This document shows, one piece after another, positions 19,600 through 29,501 of a DNA stretch of 64,000 nucleotides. Source of the DNA: Kappaphycus alvarezii (lineage: Eukaryota > Rhodophyta > Florideophyceae > Gigartinales > Solieriaceae); the NCBI GenBank assembly GCA_002205965.3, contig NADL03000657.1:992001-1056000 (forward strand), read 5' to 3'. How positions within the stretch are numbered: position 1 is the first letter of the stretch; every line of letters begins with the position of its first letter. The notes beneath the pieces are model-generated. The model was given only the letters and a program-made list of their open reading frames with translations. It was not told where the DNA came from and did not search any database. A program made the translations under genes and the position numbers.

Positions 19600-19960
19600 G
19601 CCAAAAAATATTTACACGCTGAGTAAACTGCTTCCTCTTGTGGAGGTCAAGCAACTTGGCAGACAACTGCAAGTCAAGTCCCGAGTTGTAAAAAATTGAG
19701 AGTGAACTTCAGACCAAAGAACCATTTTTCTTACGCTGGTCACAAAACATCAGTAGTAGACCCCGCCACTCCGATACATGGTTGCAGCACTCTCAAACTT
19801 TGTCATTTTCCAAACCTTTTTGTTCGTAGAACTATACCACGGTAGCACTTTCGTCGCTTGGAACACCTCCTTCTTGAGGTATTTGGTTCTGATTATCTCT
19901 TCTCCCGACAATTTATCCATACCATTTGGTGCTCACGTGGAGGTTGCTGCACCAGAGGTA
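19600..19960 (+). promoter_or_regulatory. Family A 5' regulatory block (copy 3)
   Basis: GAGTAAACTGCTTCCTC at about 19619, then TTGGCAGACAACTGCAAGTC and TTTTTCTTACGCTGG, as in the other leaders. The hairpin arms have mutated. It is followed within 60 bp by the gypsy gag remnant rather than by a family A RT ORF. Confidence 0.6.
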
Positions 19961-20011
19961 TCCGAAATGTGAAGTGTTAGGGAACACTTAAGTTTTATTT
20001 TTTCTGTAACC

Positions 20012-20930
20012 ATGGATCTCAACGCTGTTCATATAACGTTCACAGGGGGCACGAGTGAAGACGTTGAGGAGTTTTTGTATAAATAGGTTAATGTTTAAAT
20101 GCGTGAGAAGGGCAATGAAGCGAATGCCGCGAGTATCTTCGTCTATCTTTATGGTGACGAAAAAACAAATGTAAGGCCAACTTTATCGACAGGTGGTCCC
20201 TTAATGGGAATAGGCGTAGCTTCGGTGAGTTATTGTGAGTGGCTTGTCAAATAATATGCCAATGAGGTAAAGCCAGATGAGATAATTTGTACCGCTATAG
20301 AGGCCTGGCTCAAACTCACCGACTTGCTGAGCTTATTTTTATACTTATGTGATCTCAATGAAAAAGCTGGATTCAACGCCCAAGTCAACTACGAAATGTT
20401 TCGTAAGGCGGCGATAAGGGATAAGCAGTCCCCGCATTTCCTCCTCATCAAGGTCCTTCACACTTTGAATGAACTGAAGGCTGCCATAGTAGAATTTGTC
20501 AAAAACGCGGAGACATTTCAATCACTGAGTGAGGTACGTAGAGAAATCCGTACATAGATATCTATCTTAATTTCTGAAAAGAATAATTAAAGGCAGGATA
20601 CTATTGCAGCGGAATCAGAATCTGCCAAAGGCGATGTCCAAAGCTTGATAAACCGGCAGAAAACCGATTAGATAATCAATTTGGCATGAGCACCTACCGT
20701 TTGGGGAGCATTACTCTTACCATTAATGATAACAAGTCTGGGACCCTAACGCCGCAAAAGTCTGCTTCTTCTTCCACAAGCCTGGACACTTTGCAAATGG
20801 ATGTCCTGAAACTCCACATAGAAACACTGGCTGTGAAAAGTTCGGTCGAGACGGGCATCGTGAAAATAACTGCTGTACTATAGACTACAGAGGAGCAATT
20901 TTATCGGACGCGAGTGAAGAATCAGAACCA
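20012..20930 (+). pseudogene. gag: gypsy gag with two altered zinc knuckles
   Basis: The ATG at 20012 opens MDLNAVHITFTGGTSED, then stops. The longer open piece 20324-20557 is a capsid-like helix-rich segment (FRKAAIRDKQ, LNELKAAIVEFVKNAE). At about 20757-20880 two retroviral-type knuckles are readable in one frame: CFFFHKPGHFANGC and CEKFGRDGHRENNC. In both, the second Cys of CX2CX4HX4C is Phe, which would abolish zinc binding. Confidence 0.65.
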
Positions 20931-21419
20931 GAGGTGAAAATGTTTCAAAACAGGAAGGATAGAAGGTTGACGGATGCCGGTAAAGTATCCATCGCTGAAG
21001 AAATTAGTCAAGTCAATGTGACAGAAAGGGACGGAGAAGGGAAAATTTTATCAAAGAAACCTCGGCTAGATTATGGAATGCTAGAGCATATCCAGCACCT
21101 GTACCTCTCTGGTCCAAGAGGTCTGATCAAGCTGTTCTAGGAGTATTAATCATCGGCCGAGAAAATAAAAAAGAATAAGAAATTCAAGAGTACCACGAAG
21201 GATGAAATATAGTATGTGAAGAACAATTTGGTAGTTGAGCTTGTATAGGCCTCAACCGGAAAAGCATTAGGTCAAGTTGAAGAAAGACATAAAAGAAGCG
21301 AAAAAGAACTCAAAAAAATATAAGGTCTACTTTGTATGCTAAGGGTAAGAAATCGTTTTTTCAATCGGCCAAGAACAGCACCAAGACGTCTTGAGCTGTT
21401 ACTAGTCAAGGTGTTAAGG

Positions 21420-21785
21420 ATGAAAATCCAGGCAGTTTTCAATTCGGTTGCAGTTATAACTCTCATTTCAGAAAGTTTGTTGATGTATCTAGGTCTCGAA
21501 ATAATTCCAATTACTCGAAGAATAACTTTTATGGATATAACCGTACCAAAAACCATGGGCACTGTTGAAAAGGTCTCCAAGTTCTCTAAAGACTCCAAAA
21601 TTGATGTCTACTTTCTTGTCGTGCCTGATCTGCCTTTTGATGCAATCATTGGTTCCCATACCATAGAAAGGATAGGTAAATGTATTGTCTTGTGCAATCG
21701 AAGTGTGTCATTTAGTATTGACCGTAGAACGGTGAAGATGTCACTAGACTTCGAAAAAGGCACATATCCGGAAGATTTAAGATAA
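21420..21785 (+). pseudogene. gypsy aspartic protease remnant
   Basis: FNSVAVITLISESLLMYLGL stands where retropepsins have DTGA..sliS; the catalytic Asp is Asn and the Gly is Val. The C-terminal hallmark is kept: FLVVPDLPFDAIIGSHTIER. The frame is open for about 120 codons although the enzyme would be dead. Confidence 0.7.
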
Positions 21786-22339
21786 ACAGTTAGTGAATAT
21801 TTCACTCCTAGCTATGAAAGCGAAAATTACGAACCAAATAAAACTTTCGGAAATGGAAAAGCGTATGCTGGAGGAATATTGAATATGGCATCGGATGATT
21901 GTGAGTCTTGGTTTGAAGCCAATGAAGACTAGAATTCTAGCAAAAGTGGGATCCGAATGTGTTTCCTTTTGCGATAATCTCGAATCGAACGAATTTACTC
22001 GGAATATGAAAAACGGAAATCCTTCCAAAAAGAATACGAATATGTAAAATTCCATATCTGAAGATATGAGTACATCGAAAGAGGTTCTTTGAAACAATAA
22101 GGGTAAGGATCACGAATAGTAAGAGGGAAAGATCCCACAAAGTCAAGAAAAAGTGCAGCACCTTCCCGCTCTCGTATCGAAGAAAATATCTGATATATTA
22201 ACATCTCCCGAAGTATTTGCATGGTGCGTTTCAGATCTAAGACAAAAGAGTGTATCGGTCCCTCATGCATTTGAACTTGCCGACACTCACCCAGTTTTAA
22301 ATAGATCTTCACGCAAGACGCAAAAAAATTAACAATTTA

Positions 22340-22810
22340 TCTAATAAAATGGTGCAAGTATGTACATCACTTGATCTTTACACTGGCTACTGGTAGACTC
22401 AGTTGGATGAAAAATGTAAGGAAGAAAAGAACTTTACCAGCAAACCTCTGTACCTTCAGATTCGACGTGACACCTTTTGGTTTCATAAATGCACCAGCTA
22501 GATTCCAAAGAATGATGAAAGGGATTTGACGGGACTTCTATTTGCAAGAGTTTATAGCGATGGTGTAGTTATATTCTCAAAAAACTTGAATCACCGCATA
22601 TCGCATGTGAAGACTGTGGTGGATAGGATATTGGCAAACAGCCTGAAAACTAAGTTGAGCAAATGCTTCTTCGCAAAAAAACACGTATCCAATTACTCGG
22701 TCATATCGTCGATCAAGTGGGAATTAAAGTTAATCCAAAAGAATCGAAAAAAGTCAGGTTGGTTCTCTGGACCGCTCCATAGACGGAAGTTCGAAGCTTC
22801 TTGAGACTGT
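22340..22810 (+). pseudogene. gypsy reverse transcriptase remnant
   Basis: TSLDLYTGYW followed by a stop, then QLDEK (motif A), a frameshifted FRFDVTPFGFINAPARFQRMM (motif B region) and VYSDGVVIFSKNL where YLDD is expected, so the second catalytic Asp is Gly. LKTKLSKCFFAKKHV follows, typical of gypsy thumb sequence. Confidence 0.75.
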
Positions 22811-23279
22811 CCCCATATGAATATATTTATCAGATATTTCACCGAGACGGCATAGCCATTACATGCCAGCACTACGAAGAGCGGAACGTTTTTCTGGAGC
22901 AAGAAATACAAACAGAATTTGAGGAGCTTAAAGATAATCTACATGGCTAGCTTTCTCTTCGCAATGAGAAATTTTCGCGAGTACCTTTTATCACTGGAGA
23001 GATTGTCTTAAAAGCTCATCACCAGAACTTAGAAAGATGTTCATCCCCGCTTGGCTCAATTGCTCGACATTTTTGCAAAATATCGATCTGAAATTTTCTA
23101 TAGACGCGGACGCAGTAATTATTCTGCTGATTACCTATCAGTTTTGAGGGATCCAATGAATCCAAGTGAAAAACTTCCAAGGACATCGTCGTATGTTACA
23201 GGGTGCAAGTCACAAATGGTAACGAATACTAACCTAGTCTGCAGGGTCTAATGAAACTCCTTAAAGGACTATAAATGAG

Positions 23280-23880
23280 AAAAGTTGATTTTGAATACGG
23301 AAATTGAGTACACAAGAATCAAAAAAGCTTTCAGGAAGTGGGATGGAAACTATTTCGACACTCTAAAGCTGGTCTCCATCTCGTTGTCCCTTTGAAAGAT
23401 ATAATGAGGACTTTATGGACCTTTCATGACGAGTTAGCGCATTGGGATCTCGAAATAACAAAAACATTTATTGCAGAGAGATTCCAATGGACGAGTTGCC
23501 GTAAAGAAGTCTACAGTTTCGTAAAGCTGCAATAACTGTAAAACATTTTACTCCGATCTGAAAGTACAAGAGAACTCTAAGTTTCTAGTTTTCCATCTTT
23601 TTGAAGCCTTCTCAATCGACTCGGCCTTCCAATTCAAGAAACAAGTATCTCTTTATTCGTACGAGTGCAACATCTTAATGGATGGCCAATAGCGGTTGCA
23701 GCTGAGGAGATCAATGCAGAGTTGACCTTGGGGCTCATCGCAAAAGAAATAATTGAGCCAATTGGTCTTCCTAAAAGTATGATATTGGATAACGGCCTTT
23801 GCTTTACTGTAATTTTAATGCTTCGCTTTTTCCAGATATGATCTTCACGTCTAGAAAGCTCAAGCTCTGACAAATAAGAC
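23280..23880 (+). pseudogene. gypsy integrase remnant
   Basis: HDELAHWDLEITKTFIAERF carries the His-His half of the HHCC finger; the following Cys pair is lost. In another frame the core gives GWPIAVAAEEINAELT and LPKSMILDNGLCFT, in which the Asp of the second DDE motif is present. Confidence 0.65.
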
Positions 23881-23934
23881 ATGTAAAACTGTCTTGCTAC
23901 ATTCTTAGTGACACCTGTAAACCTCATGTCTTAT

Positions 23935-25690
23935 CTTAAATGTGGATTTTTTTGAGTTACAGAAGGATACGCAGAGTCTGCGAAAGCAAGCCGATTTGAA
24001 TGAGTAATGATATGAAAAATGAGACTCTTAGCGCAGATCACTGCAGTCAGGTAATGACAAAACAATCTCCAAATTCAATCCAATTCCACTGAAATCACAG
24101 CAAGACGAATAGAAATAGCAATACCATGATAGAAATTAGCCTCGTAGCTACAATCACTGCTGTCAGATAATGACAAAAAAAGGTCCAAACTCAATACAAT
24201 TCCACTGACACCGCAGCAAGCAGTCTTAATTTTACATCAATGTTTAGCCTCACGGTCCATACCGACATTATTCGGGATTCCATCTGACGTCCAGTTTCCT
24301 CTAATTCCGTAGCAGTGCAACATGCTTTCAACCACGCAAATCCTCTCCGATGGCGATCCTTATGACCTCCAATTCCTTAATATGGACTGAACGAATCCAC
24401 TCACAAAAAAAATCTACTGTCAGTGCCTTCAGATCCGTGAAGCGGCTGAAAATAATACATGAGACCAGTGCTTCGAAACTGTTCCTCGAAGTTATTTTTC
24501 CAAACATCGTGAATGGAATGTATTTAGATGTAGACTGTATACTTCAAAGTGACCTTCTGCTTGTGAACTCGTATTTTCATCGCAATATGATAATTCAAAA
24601 AAAAGTTAAAAATTCAAGAGCTGTTGCGTTTATGTGCCCGCCAGTACCGAATTTCCGGTTTATTAGTTTGGTAATTCTAGAAATGTGTTCGAGGGGAACG
24701 TGCAAAGGAAAAAAATCTTAGGAGGTCTTCTCGTACCTGATATGATCTTGATTGTACGTGTTACCCGTCCGACCAGTTACCTTCCATTGCAGATGTGTCG
24801 TTGATCACTTCAACGATAATTATATCTCCCGATTGGTCCAAATTTTTCCATGCACTTCTTTCATACCCCTCTTACTCCGATCATCATATTGGCTTCTTAT
24901 CGAGGCTCTTCTTCTGAAAGTTGACCACTCGGTAGCCAGACCATGGCCGCCAATGCTTCTATTTCACTGGATGATGCTATGCCATCTTCAAATGCTTCTC
25001 CTGGCTGGTATTGACAAGTTATACGGAGACAGGGTTTGTCCGGTCTCAAATAGACCAGCTTGGGGTGATATTAGTCTGATGTCTTCCAACATATGTTTCA
25101 ATTTCGATGCTAATCAAAGTTCCTTTGACGCGCTTAATTATTCAAAGATAACAGAATAGTCGCTTACACTCAGCCGCCGACATAACAAGGGTTGCTCGAG
25201 TTTTGACAAGGTTTCCGGGCTGTGGGTGGGGTTAATTTGTATTTTCATTTTATGTTGAAATTTGGGATGTTCACGGACTTATTGTATAATCGGTTGAATA
25301 CTTGAGGTATAAACTCCGACGTTTTGCACTGATGACTATCTAAAGCTGCTCCTGGATGTAGTGACAAGCTAATGGTGTCATCTTTTAATTTGCTGTATAA
25401 AACTTTCCCTTCAGAACTATGGACTTATATGAGTAAATTTGAAGTCTTGAGGGTAACATTGCCCTCCGGATTTTAGGAAATATTATTTCAGAAAAGATAT
25501 TTGAGTAGTCACTTTGTTAACTTAGACATTGTTTTCTAGCTGGTGGGAGGTCACTCAGATTGAGAAGCAGTTTCTAATGAGGGTACTCATAGATGACCAG
25601 AACCTTCAAGAGAGTCCGCGCGTAATCAAAATATGTAGAGGGTTCCCATCTTGAAACATATAGGGGAAATGGTTTCACGAAAGTAACATC
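23935..25690. other. Stretch without a confident gene
   Basis: Contains the 116-bp direct repeat at 24037-24220 and two plus ORFs (24350-24721, 24752-25159) lacking motifs. On the minus strand a 57-codon frame at 25070-24897 (AFEDGIASSSEIEALAAMVW) looks protein-like but is too short to call. gypsy LTR remains could lie here, unrecognised. Confidence 0.4.
24037..24220. repeat. Imperfect direct repeat, about 68 bp at 116-bp spacing
   Basis: 24037-24104 and 24153-24220 align over 68 bp with about nine mismatches (shared AATTCCACTGA, CAGCAAG, ATCACTGC.GTCAG.TAATG). Confidence 0.75.
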
Positions 25691-25719
25691 AAAGTAATCT
25701 GTGCTGCCGGCTGCGCTCA

Positions 25720-25935
25720 TTGTCTTGGATTACGGTCTCTTCTTTTGTTCTTCGTGACCAGAGCATGATGGCGTCATGCTTTGCTCCGAGGCTGAGATCG
25801 TGATCCAGTTAGGTGACTTGGTCATCGTGGCATTCGACCACTGGGAGCCATATATGCAATGGTTCAGGTGGTCGCCGTAGACGTCTAGAGTTTCCAGACT
25901 CATGGCCCTGGCGCACGGGGTCCCTGGTTCAAACA
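25720..25935 (-). mobile_element. Family A zinc-finger segment fragment
   Basis: The minus frame reads FEPGTPCARAM, ETLDVYGDHLNHCIYG, aligning to APGTPCPKAGCHEMLD and IYGDHLLHC at about 30075-30020. One Cys of the CCHC set is replaced. Flanks are unrelated. Confidence 0.7.
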
Positions 25936-26261
25936 ATACGAGGTGATAGAAAATAGAGGGGTCTGGAATGTCAAAAAATCTATCTTTTTTTTATTTTGTT
26001 TAGTGCTTTCTGCAATTCATCTGCTTATACAGCATACAGAAAAACGACGACTGTTAATATGCATAAACAAATAACTTGATGCAATAGGATTCAATATGAG
26101 TTCGTTGGAGTCAATATTAGCTTCCATGCTTCAACAGGAGGCCTAACAGAAGTATTTGAACCGAGAAATTTTACTTTCTAATGGAAGTCCATAAATCTGC
26201 TGTCGGGAGATAGCGAGCTAATTCAGTTGCACCCAGGAGGAGGACTACTGATCCCCGCAAA

Positions 26262-26512
26262 GCATTCATTACAGGCATGTCTTCGCAGCTGTCATGTCCA
26301 GTGCGGCCTGCTTGGTAAATAGCCTTTGATGTTCGTAGATCTTTACGATACAGTATGGCACAGGACCGTGAGGAAGGTATTGCCTTTGAGGGAGAGCAGT
26401 TTGTCTCAATTTCTATGTTGGAATACTCTTCTCACTCAATTGATGTTGTCTGGAGTTCTTTGGGATAATTTCAAATATATTATCAAAGAATAAAACCCCG
26501 AAACCTCCCCCT
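26262..26512 (+). mobile_element. Family A C-terminus and 3' UTR, tail variant
   Basis: HVFAAVMSSAACL-like codons at about 26273-26312, then a UTR ending GAATAAAACCCCGAAACCTCCCC at about 26488-26510, which fits the shared tail and its CCCC border. Confidence 0.6.
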
Positions 26513-26730
26513 CCGTTGTAGTGATTTATTTTATTTGTCGAAGTTTGGCAAAAGGAGGCTGTCAACTTTTTTGCGGAGATATTCTTCACACAGGAACCAT
26601 CAGAAAAGTCCATGTCGCTGAGTTCTTTGAAAGTGCCGAGTATAAATTTTCGCTCTCTATAAACATCACTGGTCGGTCTATCTCTGCCTCCTCGCCTGCC
26701 TTGACCCGTCGATTTAGTCTCAGGATCACT

Positions 26731-28291
26731 TAAGGCAGACCCGTTTCTGTTTTCTCCTTTCCTTTTATCCAAACTCCATTTAGATAGCCCCAGCCAGAAC
26801 TGTCAGACGACGAAGTAAACTGCCTCACCATTCCCCCATCTATTTCTGCATTTTCCGCGGCTTCTGCAATCAGATTCATCAATTCATCAATATTTGTAAA
26901 CCTGTATATGTATAACGATTTTCCAATCACTTCCCCGATACTTTCAACCCACTCACCTCCCTCAACGCAGCCATCTCCGCCAAACGTAGAAGGTATGAAC
27001 CACTGCTCGCCACTGCTACTAGAGGGAGGCTTGTGCCTATCCCAATATCCACCCTCGGAGGCCGGCACCCAGACTCGTATGCGGTGCTAACCGATGTCGC
27101 GCGGAAAGTGGCCGTTCGAGCGATGGAGACCTATGGGATGGTTAGAGCGGTGCTTACTCAAAGGCACGCTGCTGCGGTCGTCATGTCCAACGCGGCATGC
27201 CTGCTCGCCGGCATTGAGCCGGCTCTGTAAGCAAGGTCATTTACTGTAGTGTTACCCATCAGCGACGACTTGTCCCGCATAACGCATTAGCCGCGTGGAT
27301 ATAACCGACCACATCTTCCATGCATTAAAATAACCCAACATTTTCCCTTCCCCGATATCAACGTCCATTGGTTCTAATAAAAGGGCCTGAGTAGTCCCTC
27401 GATCCAAATTTTCCGTCTGCTCATGATTCTTACTGCCACCTATTTTTCTTTCATTCTCACTTCTCACCACAACATTCTTCACATTCGACACTGCTGTATC
27501 TGATGCCTCATTCTCCAGTGGATCTGCTGGTCTTTTTAGCTTAATGGTACTTAGGTGCATGAGTTTTCACCTGTCTTGGAATCCGTGTTCCAACATATTG
27601 GCTGATAGCATCGTGGTTGTTTGGCCCAAAAGCTTTGTAGCGTAGATAAAGAGATCATACTCCGTCTTAGTCCAATATTTTGTCTGTGGAATGTTTCTTT
27701 CGTTTGGATTTGGATTTGTTTTCAATCCAGCAGGACCACTTATCGTTTGTCCAATTTTCCTTCCCCCGTACACAGTCAGTCCGTTCCCGTCTTTCCCTGT
27801 ACCTTTTTCCATGCCACTTAAGCTCAAAATGTTTCTGGCATTATTTTCATGTGAGGAATGTAATGCATGTGAACCACCTAGCTGTACTGAAGAATAGTCC
27901 AGGAGTATATCAACACTTACGTGGCTGTCCTGCAGAGGCGGATTATCAAATTGGCTTGAATGTAATTGCAACCCAGACCACGCTGCAGCTGAAAGAACTG
28001 TAGAGGAAAATGACTTCATTACGGCTCGATGGGATTCGTACTCATAACGATGAAGCGGGAAAAGTTTTGACTCATGCTGACCAAGATCTGCGCGCAGTTC
28101 ATAATGCGTTTTAGCTGGCTGTTGACAATCTCTTCATACAGAAGTTTTGCCGTGGTGTCTGCCATTGGATCCGTAATGGAAGAAAATTGAACGAGGTCTT
28201 GATTACGGAAGGATAAAACAGAATGTGAATGGAGGTATGAGATTACGGCAAATACTCCAAATGAAATGCATAAAAGCATGTTTGCCTTCAA
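26731..28291 (-). pseudogene. Membrane-anchored host protein, disrupted by frameshift, nonsense codon and retrotransposon
   Basis: Minus strand. The ATG at 28291 begins with a hydrophobic N-terminus (MKANMLLCISFGVFAVISYL), a likely signal anchor. The frame stops at 28019, but the frame beginning upstream of 28019 continues the protein (single-base shift near 28045), giving a segment with WTKTEYDLFIYATKLL. A TGA at 27569-27567 interrupts the frame (CGA to TGA would explain it), which continues as a charged linker to 27347. A family A copy then intervenes (26941-27346). Across it the frame resumes in phase (KSLYIYRFTNIDELM...) and ends with TAA at 26731. About 420 codons in all. The E-Y-DLF-YA-LL segment vaguely recalls Golgi sulfo/glycosyltransferase C-termini, but I do not assign a function. 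Confidence 0.65.
26941..27346 (+). mobile_element. Family A 5'-truncated insertion with 11-bp target duplication
   Basis: Flanked by CTTCCCCGATA at 26930-26940 and 27347-27357. Nearly identical to 39288-39691: part of the endonuclease domain (K..RYEPL segment), the conserved C-terminus ending AACLLAGIEPAL, stop, then the type 1 3' UTR and tail ATTAAAATAACCCAACATTTT. It lies antisense inside a host reading frame. The clean duplication and high identity indicate a recent event. Confidence 0.9.
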
Positions 28292-28299
28292 GCATGTAC

Positions 28300-28680
28300 A
28301 AGTACTTGCATTTTTCAGCGAGTAAAGTGCTAAAAAAGCTAGAGCCTACTCCTGTTTACAAAGATAAAAATAGGAGTTGTGTTTAGTGCGAGAACTATTA
28401 GTGCCAAACCTGGGGTAGGGTCAAGGTAGGCGTTGCGTTATGTTCAGAATCTATCGTCTCGATATCGATTCCAGGCCGACGATAGTGTTTCTTGATTTAT
28501 CCTGACAAAGTCCTAATGAGCGTGATGAGACACACGTGTCTTTTCTTGCTGCCAGTCATTTCAGGGGCTCACTGTACTGTAGAATGCGTGAGATGTACTT
28601 TAGTGTATCGGAGCAAGAGAAAGGAATAGGAGGGGACAATTTGCGCTTGACCCACTCTCGGAAAAGATCAAGCGCAACAT
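28300..28680. other. Upstream flank of the disrupted membrane-protein gene
   Basis: No ORF of note. It would contain the promoter of the minus-strand gene starting at 28291. A palindrome-like TATCGTC...GACGATA pair occurs at about 28458-28484. Confidence 0.4.
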
Positions 28681-28686
28681 TGCTGT

Positions 28687-28817
28687 AAATGGGGGGTTAA
28701 TTTACTGTGGTAGATATGTGGGTTGGTATCCAGTAAATTTGTACCGGAGCGTAGATATCGTATCATTGTCAAGCCAGTTGTGAAACCGTACAATGCGTCG
28801 AAAGCTGTGGATGGTGA
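28687..28817 (-). mobile_element. Family A 3' UTR fragment, tail type 3
   Basis: Near-identical to 15897-16020 (same strand). Truncated at GTGGATGG where the minisatellite region begins. Confidence 0.8.
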
Positions 28818-28841
28818 TATAATGAAAATTGTAGATATTCC

Positions 28842-28991
28842 TTGGCATGCTGCGCTGGCTGAGTTGGCTGCGCTGGCTGAGTTGGCATGCTGCGCTGGCC
28901 GATTTGGCATGCTGTGCTGGCCGATTTGGCATGCTGTGCTGGCCGAGTTGGGATTCTGCACTGGCCGAGTTGGCATGCTGCGCTGGCTGAG
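28842..28991. repeat. Minisatellite, 22-bp unit x7
   Basis: Units TTGGCATGCTGCGCTGGCYG plus AG/AT; seven tandem copies, the second shortened to 18 bp. The unit is not a multiple of three, so its ORFs are incidental. Confidence 0.92.
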
Positions 28992-29139
28992 CTGTCACTG
29001 TACTTACAATTATATTTTTAGTTATTTTTAGAGGGATGCTTTGCACTGTACTGTGGCGGTGCAGATTTGGCACGTAGGTACTGTATAGGTGCTACAGAAT
29101 GTGAGGGTTGAAAACTCTATATAAGGGGCTGTTTGCATG

Positions 29140-29488
29140 AAATGGTAGGACTACTTGGGAGCCAGCATACCCGAGCGGGGCGCTCAACAAGTTAAGTCAA
29201 ACACAAAGCATAAAGGAAGTTGGCACACAACTTCGAGTCAAGTCCCGAGTAGTAGGAAGTTAAGAGTCAACTTCAGACCCAAGAAAACTTTTTCTTACGC
29301 TAGTCGCAGAGCGTCGGTGGTAGACCCTGCCCCTTTTTTAGTTGCTTGTAGCTTCCTCAACTGTCTACCCTATCCACTCCTTTTTGTTTGTTCAACTTTA
29401 CCACGTAGCACGTTTGTCGCTCGCAACGCCTCCTTCTCAGGGCAATTGGTTCTGAGAATCTCTTCTCCCGCCGATTTATGCCTATCAG
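29140..29488 (+). promoter_or_regulatory. Family A 5' regulatory block (copy 5), plus orientation
   Basis: A TCTATATAAGG box at about 29118, then AAGTTGGCACACAACTT, AAGTCCCGAGTAGTAGGAAG and AAGAAAACTTTTTCTTACGC, ending CCTATCA where it joins, in opposite orientation, the 3' end of the family A copy below. It is the inverted counterpart of 31943-32300. Confidence 0.75.
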
Positions 29489-29501
29489 ATGGCACTCAAA
29501 T

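Larger units (their letters stand above)
20012..23930 (+). mobile_element. Ty3/gypsy LTR retrotransposon, internal region, decayed
   Basis: Domains in order on the plus strand: gag, zinc knuckles, aspartic protease, RT, RNase H trace, integrase zinc finger and core. This order, with integrase after RT/RNase H, is the Ty3/gypsy arrangement. Every domain has stops or frameshifts and several catalytic residues are replaced. I did not find LTRs: no long direct repeat is visible between 18.6-20.0 and 24-26 kb, so the ends are undefined. Confidence 0.8.

Noticed and set aside
24897..25073. Minus-strand 57-codon acidic frame as a gene
   Set aside because: Protein-like composition but too short, with no start, motif or splice site that holds up.
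25900..25945. CCTGGTTCAAACAATA as a tRNA T-arm
   Set aside because: It is the family A zinc-finger coding sequence read on the other strand; no acceptor stem was found.
18600..26000. LTRs of the gypsy element
   Set aside because: I looked for long direct repeats on both sides of the internal region and found none; the upstream repeat block (19600-19960) belongs to family A and recurs without gypsy sequence elsewhere.
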